From the NCBI GenBank assembly GCA_030824075.1, contig JAVBYJ010000026.1:1-64000 (forward strand): a DNA stretch of 64,000 nucleotides, written 5' to 3'. A program made the translations under genes and the position numbers. The stretch is from Geothrix sp. (GTDB taxonomy: Bacteria > Acidobacteriota > Holophagae > Holophagales > Holophagaceae). The stretch's first letter is position 1. Each line of letters begins with the position of its first letter. The notes under the pieces are model-generated. The model was not told where the DNA came from and ran no database searches. It saw only the letters and a program-made list of their open reading frames with translations. Below are positions 25,754-33,735 of the stretch, in pieces.

Positions 25754-26559
25754 GGCTTTCCATCCTCATCGTCATCGGGCATCGCGGGCTCACCGAGGAT
25801 GGCAGGAGGCGCCGGCTTCAACCATCGGCCCTCTGCGTCGAACCGACCCCACCAGGTCTCGCCCACACTCTGCCCATGGGGAACCCGTATACCCGCCACT
25901 TCCACGTTCACCACGCCGGCGTTTTCGAGAAAGAGGGTGAACGGCCCCTTCACCCTCAGGCGCCAGGGTTCAGAGACCCGCAGGGTCCGCGCCAGAGGCT
26001 GGGCTCCAGAGTCTGGTGATGGTTCGAGGCGCACTTCGCAGGCATCCATGGCCCGGAGACTCACAAGAATGCCCTGCTCGTTCAGGGGAGCCTCGGGCAG
26101 GAGTTCTCCGAGCACTGGATAGGCCGTGGCCGAAGGCTGAGGCGGTGGCGGCAGGGTGGCCTTGGGAAGGCCCGTGAGGTAGCTCAGCGCAGGTTTTCGG
26201 CCCAGGCTGGGCCCAGGCACCACCAGCCAGAGCGCCACGAGTACGGACGCGGCCGTCAGCAGGCCCATCACCACCCGCTCCAGTCGTTCCTGCCTGGGAT
26301 CGGGAGGTTCCAACTCCCGCACGCCCGGCACAATCTGGAAGGCACCGGTATAAAATTCCAGATCCACGCCCAGGCGCTGGGCCAGCTGTCGAGCCAGAGG
26401 CCGCGGGCGGCCGGGTGGCAACGTCGCCCAGTCGTCAGCCTCGATCGCCTCGATGTGGCGCAGGGGCAGCTTCAGTTCCAGGGCCAGCGCCTCCCGGGAG
26501 AGCCCCTTGGCCACCCGTGCCTCCTGAAGCAGCTGGCCGACCGTTTCATCCGCCCTCAT
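25750..26559 (-). CDS. RodZ-like HTH membrane protein
   Basis: 269 residues. Residues about 4-68 form an HTH_25/RodZ domain (VGQLLQEARVAKGLSREALA, LPLRHIEAIEADDWATLPPG). A membrane segment lies at about 95-118 (VVMGLLTAASVLVALWLVV), then a Pro-rich spacer and a C-terminal beta-domain resembling the periplasmic DUF4115-type domain (DACEVRLEPSPDSG, GPFTLFLENAGVVNVEVAG). RodZ links MreB to the cell wall. Here the gene lies in a signalling operon rather than beside mreB or ispG. Start 26559 chosen by the ATGA overlap with moxR. Confidence 0.82.
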   Translation of the reverse strand: MRADETVGQLLQEARVAKGLSREALALELKLPLRHIEAIEADDWATLPPGRPRPLARQLAQRLGVDLEFYTGAFQIVPGVRELEPPDPRQERLERVVMGLLTAASVLVALWLVVPGPSLGRKPALSYLTGLPKATLPPPPQPSATAYPVLGELLPEAPLNEQGILVSLRAMDACEVRLEPSPDSGAQPLARTLRVSEPWRLRVKGPFTLFLENAGVVNVEVAGIRVPHGQSVGETWWGRFDAEGRWLKPAPPAILGEPAMPDDDEDGKP

Positions 26560-27527
26560 CCGGCCCACCCCACGGGTAGTTCCTTGAGCAGCCGGGCCAG
26601 GTGTTCGCGACGGTCACTGCGGCTGAGGCGGCGGTCATCCAGGCTGCCGCGGTGGGCCATGGTGTCGGCCAGGGTGCGCTGGAGATCGTCGGGCGTGATG
26701 AAATCCCGGCCTTCGAGCCAGGCCTCGGCCTGGGCCAGGCCCAGCCAGTGCTTGGCGGCGCGGGTGGAGCAGAACCCACCCCCACCCCGGATGCGATCGA
26801 CCATGCGCTCGGCGTAGTCCAGGACCGCCTCGGCCACGCGCACGCCCCGAACCATGGCACGGGCCTGCCGCCAACCCTGCAGGTCCAGGGCAGGCGTGAG
26901 CGTCTCCAGCCGGTCCGAACCGGCCTGCCCGGTCAGGATGAGACGTTCCGCCTCCCGGTCCGGGTAACCGAGGTGGAGGGCGCAGGAGAAGCGGTCCAGC
27001 TGGCTTTCCGGCAGCGGGAAGGTGCCCGCATGATCCAGCGGATTCTGGGTCGCGATGACGAAAAAGGGATCGGGGAGCGGGTGGGTGCTGCGGTCCAAGG
27101 TCACCTGCCCTTCCACCATCGCTTCTAGCATGGCGCTCTGGGTCTTCGGCCCGATGCGATTCAGTTCGTCCAGCAGCAGCACATGACAGAACACGGGACC
27201 TGGCTGGAACCGGAAGCCCTGTTCCTTCGCATCCCAGAGGTGAACCCCCAGCAGGTCCGAGGGCAGCAAATCGTTGGTGCCCTGGACCCGCTGGAACGTG
27301 CCACCGAGGATACGGGAGAGTCCCTTGGCTAGCGTGGTCTTGCCCACCCCAGGCAGGTCCTCCAGCAGCACGTGACCGCCCGAGAGCATGGCCGCAAAGG
27401 CTCGCCGAACCTGGGCGTCCTTACCCACCACCACGGCCTGGAGCGCCATGAGGCCGGCCCGCGCCGCCGGGCGGATTCCATCCTGGCTGTGGAACGGGGG
27501 AACGAGAACGGGTGGGGCCTGGGTCAT
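26556..27527 (-). CDS. MoxR-family AAA+ ATPase
   Basis: 323 residues. Walker A EDLPGVGKTTLAKGLSRIL, the RVQGTNDLLPSDLLGV motif, Walker B LLLDELNRIGPKTQSAMLEAM, sensor I VIATQNPLDHAGTFPLPESQ and LDRFSCALHLGYPDREAE are all present and intact. MoxR ATPases act as chaperones that mature partner complexes, normally beside DUF58 and VWA-domain genes. None are adjacent here, where it lies between a degenerate response regulator and a RodZ-like protein. Confidence 0.93.
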   Translation of the reverse strand: MTQAPPVLVPPFHSQDGIRPAARAGLMALQAVVVGKDAQVRRAFAAMLSGGHVLLEDLPGVGKTTLAKGLSRILGGTFQRVQGTNDLLPSDLLGVHLWDAKEQGFRFQPGPVFCHVLLLDELNRIGPKTQSAMLEAMVEGQVTLDRSTHPLPDPFFVIATQNPLDHAGTFPLPESQLDRFSCALHLGYPDREAERLILTGQAGSDRLETLTPALDLQGWRQARAMVRGVRVAEAVLDYAERMVDRIRGGGGFCSTRAAKHWLGLAQAEAWLEGRDFITPDDLQRTLADTMAHRGSLDDRRLSRSDRREHLARLLKELPVGWAG

Positions 27528-28780
27528 GGTGCCTTCCGCGGGAGAGGACTGTCCCCATCTTCCAGAGAGATGCCGTGGTCCCGCAAGCGCAGAGCCAGGG
27601 TGCGCACCGTGAGGCCCAGGATTTCTGCCGCCTGGGGAAGATCCCCCGTGGCCTCCGACAGAACCCGTCGGAGCAATGGCGCTTCGGCCGACCTGGCCAC
27701 GGCTTTCAGCATGGCCTCCAGGCCGGCCGGCTCCGGCCAGGGCAGACAGAGCGGCACAGCCTCACTCAGCCCCAGATCCAGAAAGGTGCGGATGGCGTGG
27801 CCCTCCGAGAAGAGCAGGGTCCGGCCCACCAGCATCTCCAGTTCCCGCACGTTTCCCGGCCAGGGATGCTCCAGCAGCTGCCGCTCCGCGGACCGCTCAA
27901 GCCAGGGTGTCAGACGCCCTTCACGCCGCGCGGCCCGTTCCAGCAGCAGGCGGGCCAGGGCCAGCAGATCTTCCCGACGCTCCCGCAAGGCCGGGACCCG
28001 CAGTTCAAGGGAGCCTAGGCGCTGGGCCAGTTCCGGGGCCAGGACGCCCTCAGAATCCACCCCCGCCATCCAGTCGAGTCCCTGTCCCGCCGGGCTGTCC
28101 ATCGCCTGAGCCAGGGGCGCCGCTGCGGCCGGAGCCAGATGCTCGAGACCCGCAAGAAAGAGGCTGCCCCCTTGCAGCAGCCGGAGCATCTGCTGATCCG
28201 GCCCCTCCGGCCCCAGGGTCGCGGCGGTCAGGCTCAGGTAGGGCGCCGTCGGATGCCTCAGCCCATGCAGCCGGCGAGCGCAGCGTTCCTTCCCGGCTCC
28301 GCGTTCCCCCCGGAACAGCACGGGGACCGCCGCGCCTGCGGCCTGCCGGAGGGCGGCTTCCAACACCTTCATGGCTGGACTATGGGCGATCCAGGGTTCC
28401 GCGGGATCTGGCGGCGGGGCCCCCACCAAGGCCCGCAGGCGGTCGAGAAGGGCCATGAAGGCATCCAGATCAAAGGGCTTGGGCAGGAAGTCGTCCGCGC
28501 CGAGCCGCATGGCTTCCACGATGTCCTTCGGTTCGCCAAAGGCTGACATGAGCACCACCCGGAGGCCCGGGTACAGCCGTTTCGCGCGGCGGATCAACTC
28601 CAGGCCGCTCATGCCGGGCAGGCGCAGATCGGTCACCAGCACCTGGAAAGGGTGGGATTCCAGGACCCGCAGTGCCTCCTGGGGATCCGCCACCGCCCGC
28701 ACCGTCCAGACCGACCCTTCCAGGGCCTGAGTCAGCAGGCGCCGGAAGCTGTCCTTGTCCTCGACGAGCAGGAGGTCCAT
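27524..28780 (-). CDS. Response regulator with degenerate NtrC-type AAA+ domain and Fis-like HTH
   Basis: 418 residues. The receiver domain (1-118) keeps the phosphoacceptor Asp51 (VLVTDLRLPGMSG), Ser79 and Lys101. The AAA+ region is eroded: the P-loop reads GERGAGKE (158-165), the whole GAFTGA segment is missing (about 20 residues between LSLTAATLGP and LLQGGSLFL), and the Walker B acidic pair is replaced (GGSLFLAGLEHL). The WPGNVREL and C-terminal Fis-type helix-turn-helix (PQAAEILGLTVRTLALRLRDHGI) remain. It may bind DNA without activating sigma54. TACCGT lies seven bases before ATG 28780. Confidence 0.9.
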   Translation of the reverse strand: MDLLLVEDKDSFRRLLTQALEGSVWTVRAVADPQEALRVLESHPFQVLVTDLRLPGMSGLELIRRAKRLYPGLRVVLMSAFGEPKDIVEAMRLGADDFLPKPFDLDAFMALLDRLRALVGAPPPDPAEPWIAHSPAMKVLEAALRQAAGAAVPVLFRGERGAGKERCARRLHGLRHPTAPYLSLTAATLGPEGPDQQMLRLLQGGSLFLAGLEHLAPAAAAPLAQAMDSPAGQGLDWMAGVDSEGVLAPELAQRLGSLELRVPALRERREDLLALARLLLERAARREGRLTPWLERSAERQLLEHPWPGNVRELEMLVGRTLLFSEGHAIRTFLDLGLSEAVPLCLPWPEPAGLEAMLKAVARSAEAPLLRRVLSEATGDLPQAAEILGLTVRTLALRLRDHGISLEDGDSPLPRKAP

Positions 28781-28787
28781 GGATTGA

Positions 28788-28793
28788 ACGGTA
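28788..28793 (-). promoter_or_regulatory. -10-like element of the degenerate-regulator operon
   Basis: TACCGT on the minus strand, seven bases before ATG 28780. This is close to the leaderless spacing seen elsewhere in the window. Confidence 0.4.
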
Positions 28794-28837
28794 GCAGCGG
28801 ATGAAGGAGAAAACAGTCAGGAGTCTCGACGCAGCAG

Positions 28838-30190
28838 CTACCCGCCACAGCCTTCGATGAACCTCCGGCTTTGCGCCTCGGCCTGGGCCTCGAAGAGGGT
28901 TGCGCCCGCCACCAAGGAAAGGTTCGCTTCCTGGGCCCAGCGCGCGAAGGCCGTGTCCTCCTTGTAGATCCACTCCACAGCCCAACGGGCGCTGGCCTGG
29001 GCGGCCAGCAGCTGATCGGGGAACGGGGCCGGATCGTCCACAGCCATACCCAGGCTGGTGGCCTGGACGACGCCCACGGGCGCAAAGGCGGCCACGGAGG
29101 CCGCGGTCACCGGCGACCGGCGGGAGACCTGGAGCACTCTTCGCCCCCCGGCTTCCATAACGGCGCGGCTGGTTCGCGCCACTCCGCCCTCTCCAAGCAG
29201 CAGCACCGGCCCGGGCGCCAGATGCGACAACGATTGTTCAAAAGCCTCGGCATCGGTATTGGTGCCCTGCCAGGGGTCCGCAGGCGATCGCCGCCAGAGG
29301 GTGTTCAGGGGACCCTTCAATCCGAGTGCTTCCGGAAGCGAGAGCTTCAGCGGCGCCGTGATGCTGAGTCCCAGGAGGTCGAGGGTGTCCAGAGCCTCCA
29401 CTGCCTCTGCGGCTGCATCGCAGACCAGGGGCAGGTAGAGCAGGTCCTTGAAGGCCCCCTGAAAGCGGGGATTGTGGAAGGCCGGACCCCGAGAATGCAG
29501 CACCGGGTCCCCGATGACGCCGCAGAGACCGTGACCCGGATGGAGCTTCGCGCTGCGCCAGGCACGCAGGGTCGAGAGCGGCAGTTGTCCCGGCGCGGCG
29601 GGCGGCCCATCGTCCGGCGCGGCGAAGGTGAACGAGCCCCCCCAGGCGGATTGCATGGCCCGGCTGGCGAGTCCCTTGGGGCCCATCAGGAAAGCCGACA
29701 GGGCGAGGCCGTGGTCCCGGGCCCAGGCCAGCGGGGCACGGAGCCGCCCGTTGTCACCCAAGCGTCCAGCCCACCCCACCCACTTGAAGGCTTCTCCCTC
29801 CGGCAGGTCGCGCAGGCGCGCCTCCAAATCAAAGATTCCGGGCGCCACATGGATGGATCGCAGGAGTCGAACATGGGTGCGGGCCACCTGGACCTCGGAT
29901 GGGATGGACAGGTCCCACTCCAGATCCATCCAGGCGGGTTTGCCTTTGAGGGCGCGGATCAGGTGCGCGAGGCGTCCCGCCTCGTCCTCATCGGGCCACC
30001 GTCCGCCCTCCGAGACCCGGCGGCAGGTCACCAGACAACGCCGCTTCAGGGCATCCACCAGGGCCTCGGGATCCGCCTCCGGAAACAGGTCGAGGCGAAG
30101 CTCAGGAAGGGCATCCGCCCCCAGCCGCCTCGCGCAAGCCAGGGCCTCCTCCCACTCAGGGTGGGTCAGCGTCACAAGATGGAAGGGCAT
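28838..30190 (-). CDS. Bifunctional 3-dehydroquinate dehydratase (type I) / shikimate dehydrogenase
   Basis: 450 residues. The N-terminal half is type I dehydroquinase: LRLDLFPEAD, CRRVSEGGRW, an active-site-like His in SIHVAPGIFDL, Lys in EAFKWVGWAG, FLMGPKGLASR and GSFTFAAPDDGPPAAPGQ. The C-terminal half is shikimate dehydrogenase: GVIGDPVLHSRGPAFHN, LSITAPLK (catalytic Lys), GTNTDAEAF (catalytic Asp), the NADP region LLLGEGGVARTSRA and AGATLFEAQAEAQ. The usual second Ser of the shikimate site (HS.SP) is Gly here. Start ATG 30190, or GTG 30199. Confidence 0.9.
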   Translation of the reverse strand: MPFHLVTLTHPEWEEALACARRLGADALPELRLDLFPEADPEALVDALKRRCLVTCRRVSEGGRWPDEDEAGRLAHLIRALKGKPAWMDLEWDLSIPSEVQVARTHVRLLRSIHVAPGIFDLEARLRDLPEGEAFKWVGWAGRLGDNGRLRAPLAWARDHGLALSAFLMGPKGLASRAMQSAWGGSFTFAAPDDGPPAAPGQLPLSTLRAWRSAKLHPGHGLCGVIGDPVLHSRGPAFHNPRFQGAFKDLLYLPLVCDAAAEAVEALDTLDLLGLSITAPLKLSLPEALGLKGPLNTLWRRSPADPWQGTNTDAEAFEQSLSHLAPGPVLLLGEGGVARTSRAVMEAGGRRVLQVSRRSPVTAASVAAFAPVGVVQATSLGMAVDDPAPFPDQLLAAQASARWAVEWIYKEDTAFARWAQEANLSLVAGATLFEAQAEAQSRRFIEGCGG

Positions 30191-30416
30191 GGCGATCACA
30201 GGGCTTATCCGGGTTCCGCCATCCTACCCGCTTCGACCAAGGGTCATCGGGAAACCCATGGGATTATTCGCCTTCGGGGATCCAGGAGCTGACGCCCTGT
30301 GATCAACCTCACACCCGGCTGGCTGGCTCCTCTATTCACGACCTATTCGTCTGCTACCATCTTTTCCATCACAGGGTCAGTGGTCAGACCGCAAGTCCCT
30401 GAGAACAGGAGCATCA

Positions 30417-31754
30417 ATGATGTCCCCCGCCTTAATGTTCTGGATTCAATTCGTGCTCGTGCTGGGCGCCATCCTCCTGGGCATCCGGAAGGGGGGCGTG
30501 GCGCTGGGCCTCATCGGCGGCCTGGGCGTGGCCGTGCTGGTCCTCGGCTTCCGCGTGGCCCCCGGCACACCACCCATTGACGTCATGCTCATCATCCTTG
30601 CGGTGGTCACCGCCTCCGCGACCCTTCAGGTGGCGGGTGGCCTCGACTACCTGGTGCAGTTGACGGAGCGGGTGCTCCGAGCCAATCCCAAGTATGTGAC
30701 GATCCTGGCGCCCCTTTCGACCTTCCTGCTCACGGTGTGTGTCGGTACCGGCCACGCGGTCTATGCCCTGCTACCGGTCATCTCCGACGTGGCCCTGAAG
30801 ACCCGCATCCGGCCCGAGCGCCCCATGGCGATCTCCAGCGTGGCCTCTCAGATGGGCATCACCGCCAGCCCCGTGGCCGCGGCGGTCACCACCTTCCTGG
30901 CCATGGCCGCCAAGAACGGCCAACCCGTGGGCCTCTTCGACATCATCCGCATCACCCTGCCCGCCGGCATCATCGGCGTGCTGGCCGCCGCCGCCTGGAG
31001 CTACAACCGTGGCTTGGATCTGGACAAGGATCCCGAATTCCTCGAGCGCATGAAGGATCCCGAGTTCGCCAAGGCCCTGGATGCCGACGTCACCACCCTG
31101 GGCAAGGTGATTCCCTTCACGGCCAAGCTATCTGTGGGCCTCTTCTTCGCCGGTGTGCTGACCATCATCCTCATCGCCCTGAAGCCGGGCCTGTTGCCTC
31201 TGGTGAACGGCAAGGTCGTGCCCATGACCACCGTGGTGCAGATCATCATGCTGGCCTTCGGCGCCTTCATCCTCTTCGCCACCAAGGTGAAGGCCCCGGA
31301 CATCGCCCGTTCCAGCGTCTTCACCGCAGGCATGATCGCCGTCGTCTCCATCTTCGGCATCGCCTGGATGAGCGAAACCTTCATCAAGGCCAATGAGGGC
31401 TACCTCGTGGCCAACATCAAATCCATGGTGCAGATGGCTCCCTGGACCTTCGCCCTCGCCATGTTCGCCGTGTCCGCCTTCGTGAAGAGCCAGGCCGCGA
31501 CGCTCACCATCATGCTGCCCTTCGGTTATGCCCTGGGCCTGCCGACACCGCTGCTGCTGAGCCTCATCCCGGCCAGCTACGCCTACTTCTTCTTCGCCTT
31601 CTACCCCAGCGATCTCGCCGCCATCAACATGGACCGCACCGGCACCACCCGGATCGGCAAGTACCTGCTCAATCACAGCTTCATGATCCCCGGCCTCATC
31701 GGCGTCGGCACCTCCACCGTCGTCGCCTACGGCCTGTCCAAGATCTTCGGCTGA
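30417..31754 (+). CDS. Anaerobic C4-dicarboxylate transporter (DcuA/DcuB family)
   Basis: 445 residues with about ten to twelve membrane segments. The opening FWIQFVLVLGAILLGIRKGGVALGLIGGLG, GTGHAVYALLPVI, RPERPMAISSVASQMGITASPVAAA, KSQAATLTIMLPFGYALGL and FYPSDLAAINMDRTGTTRIG are Dcu features. It exchanges succinate, fumarate, malate or aspartate under anaerobic conditions. AGGAGC precedes ATG 30417. DcuA and DcuB are not separable by sight. It faces a DASS transporter and a tartrate/malate-type dehydrogenase. Confidence 0.95.
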   Translation: MMSPALMFWIQFVLVLGAILLGIRKGGVALGLIGGLGVAVLVLGFRVAPGTPPIDVMLIILAVVTASATLQVAGGLDYLVQLTERVLRANPKYVTILAPLSTFLLTVCVGTGHAVYALLPVISDVALKTRIRPERPMAISSVASQMGITASPVAAAVTTFLAMAAKNGQPVGLFDIIRITLPAGIIGVLAAAAWSYNRGLDLDKDPEFLERMKDPEFAKALDADVTTLGKVIPFTAKLSVGLFFAGVLTIILIALKPGLLPLVNGKVVPMTTVVQIIMLAFGAFILFATKVKAPDIARSSVFTAGMIAVVSIFGIAWMSETFIKANEGYLVANIKSMVQMAPWTFALAMFAVSAFVKSQAATLTIMLPFGYALGLPTPLLLSLIPASYAYFFFAFYPSDLAAINMDRTGTTRIGKYLLNHSFMIPGLIGVGTSTVVAYGLSKIFG

Positions 31755-31772
31755 AGTCATCACCAACCCAGG

Positions 31773-31802
31773 AAAAAGCCCCGCCAGCCGGCGGGGCTTT
31801 TT
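31773..31802. terminator. Bidirectional terminator between the two dicarboxylate transporters
   Basis: AAAAAGCCCCGCC (31773-31785), loop AGCC, GGCGGGGCTTTTT (31790-31802). Works in both directions for the convergent genes. Confidence 0.92.
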
Positions 31803-31818
31803 CATCGTGGAATGAGCG

Positions 31819-33585
31819 CTACCAGAGCCCCAGCACCTTCCACCAGAGGCCGCCAAGGCCCACCCAGATGACGATGTTCACGAGGCTGATGAGCAGCCCC
31901 ATGCGCCACCAGGTGCCGACCTCCACATACCCCGTGCCGAAGAGCACCGGTGCCGGGCCCGTCCCGTAGTGGGTCATGCCCGCGAAGAGGTTGCTGAAGA
32001 AGGCAAGCACCAGGGCCGCCAGCACCGGCGGCGCGCCGGCCACGATGGACACGCCAAGAAAGGCTGCGTACATCGAGGCCACGTGGGCCGTGTTGCTGGC
32101 GAAGAAATAATGGCTGTAGAAATAGACCAGTGCCAGCACCAGGAAGGCCGCGATCCAGCCCTTGCCTGACACCATGCCACCCATGGTCTTGCTGAACCAG
32201 GGCACCATCCCCAGCTTATTGAGGAAGCTGGCCATCATCACCAGGGCCGCGAACCAGACCAGGGTGTCCCAGGCGCCGGTCTCGGCCTTGATGTCGTCCC
32301 AGTTCAGGACGCCCGTGAGCAGCAGCACACCGAGCCCGGCCAGGGCTGAGGTGGTTGGATTCAGGTCGCCCAGCTGCTTGGCAAAGATCCAGAGCACCAG
32401 CAGCATCACGAAGACGCCGAGCATGGCCCATTCCTGCCGCTTGATGGGACCGAGGTCGCGCAGGTGGCCCTTCGCCATCTCCACAGCTTCCGGCGTTTCC
32501 GTGATCTCCGGCCGGTGCAGCCGGTAGATGATGAACGGCACCACGATCAGCGCCACCAGCCCCGGCACCAGGGCCGCAAGGGCCCAGCCGCCCCAAGTGA
32601 TGGTCACCTTTAGATCCCCCGCCAGCTTCTGAGCCAGCGGGTTGGCCGCCATGGCCGTGAGGAACATGGCGCTGGTGATGCAGTTCACCTGGTAGGCCGT
32701 GAGCGTGAGAAACGAACCCATCTTCCGGGAACTCGCGTCGCCTGGGTTGCTTCCGTAGGCGCGGGCCAGCGAGGCCATGATGGGCATGACGATGCCGCCA
32801 CCCCGGGCCGTGTTGCTGGGAATGGCGGGCGCAAGCACCAGGTCCGTGGCGGCCAGACCATAGCTGAGGCCCAGGGTACGCTTCCCAAGCAGCGCCATGA
32901 AGGTGTAGGCGATGCGTGCGCCGAGCCCGGTCTTGATGAAACCCCTGGAGATGAAAAAGGCCAGGACGATGAGCCAGATCACCACGTCCGAGAACCCGCT
33001 CATGGAATCCGCGATGGAAAGCGTCCCGCTGAGGGCCGTGACCGCGATGCCGATCATCGCCACCGCGCCCATGGGCAAGGCCTTGAGGATGATGCCCGCG
33101 ATGGTGGTGACGAAGATGGCGAAGAGGTGCAGCCCCTTCTGCCAGTCAGCCTTTCGCTTGGCTTCGGCATCCACCTTGGCCTTGGCGTCGGCCTCAGCCT
33201 TCAGCTTGGCGTCAGCCGCTGCCTTGGCTTTCGCCTCCGCCTCGACGATCGCCTTGGTTTCCGCCTCGGCCTTCGCCTTAGCCTCGGCCTGGGCTTTGGT
33301 CAGGGGCTTCGCTGGCGCAGGAGCCGGAACCGATGCCACTGCGGCGATGGGGGCGGGGGGCTTGATCTCCGGCTTCGGCGGCGCGGGCTTGGCGGTGGGC
33401 GCGGGTTTGGCCGCAACGGGCTGCCCCGCGAAGAGCTTGGCATCCGGTACCGGAACCACTTTCGGCAACCCGAAGTACAACACCAGACCGAGTGCGAGCG
33501 TCGCGAGTGCTGGGCCGAGCCTCGCACCCTGCCAGCCCGACAGACCTCCGGCCGCGACCGTTCCAGAAACGGGTTCATGGCTCAT
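31819..33585 (-). CDS. DASS-family divalent anion:Na+ symporter with a TolA-like insert
   Basis: 588 residues. Most of the protein is a canonical dicarboxylate/2-oxoglutarate/citrate symporter: LHLFAIFVTTIAGIILKALPMGAVA, APAIPSNTARGGGIVMPI (SNT substrate/Na motif), NPLAQKL and YFFASNTAHVASM. Between the first helix (about 22-40) and the second (about 152-170) lies a 100-residue insertion: a Pro/Ala/Lys stretch (48-95), then AEAKAKAEAETKA repeats to about 146, similar to the TolA central helix. ATG 33585 has GGAGG upstream; the longer frame lacks support. Confidence 0.9.
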   Translation of the reverse strand: MSHEPVSGTVAAGGLSGWQGARLGPALATLALGLVLYFGLPKVVPVPDAKLFAGQPVAAKPAPTAKPAPPKPEIKPPAPIAAVASVPAPAPAKPLTKAQAEAKAKAEAETKAIVEAEAKAKAAADAKLKAEADAKAKVDAEAKRKADWQKGLHLFAIFVTTIAGIILKALPMGAVAMIGIAVTALSGTLSIADSMSGFSDVVIWLIVLAFFISRGFIKTGLGARIAYTFMALLGKRTLGLSYGLAATDLVLAPAIPSNTARGGGIVMPIMASLARAYGSNPGDASSRKMGSFLTLTAYQVNCITSAMFLTAMAANPLAQKLAGDLKVTITWGGWALAALVPGLVALIVVPFIIYRLHRPEITETPEAVEMAKGHLRDLGPIKRQEWAMLGVFVMLLVLWIFAKQLGDLNPTTSALAGLGVLLLTGVLNWDDIKAETGAWDTLVWFAALVMMASFLNKLGMVPWFSKTMGGMVSGKGWIAAFLVLALVYFYSHYFFASNTAHVASMYAAFLGVSIVAGAPPVLAALVLAFFSNLFAGMTHYGTGPAPVLFGTGYVEVGTWWRMGLLISLVNIVIWVGLGGLWWKVLGLW

Positions 33586-33648
33586 GGGGAGCCTCCATGG
33601 TTGAGATTTGGATGGGATTTCGGTGCGTAGTCTACCCATCAGTCGGAT

Positions 33649-33672
33649 ATTGTGTAGGGCATTCTTACAAAT
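33649..33672. promoter_or_regulatory. Operator-like dyad between DASS and dehydrogenase genes
   Basis: ATTGTGTA (33649-33656) and TTACAAAT (33665-33672) form an imperfect palindrome in an AT-richer stretch between the divergent promoters. Nearby, TTTTGACC and TTTGACGG form a short direct repeat (33698-33715). No regulator gene is adjacent. Confidence 0.35.
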
Positions 33673-33735
33673 GTTTTGAGGGCTCATTCATCGTCGTTTT
33701 GACCATGTTTGACGGTTTCTTCAGAGGAGGCTTCC

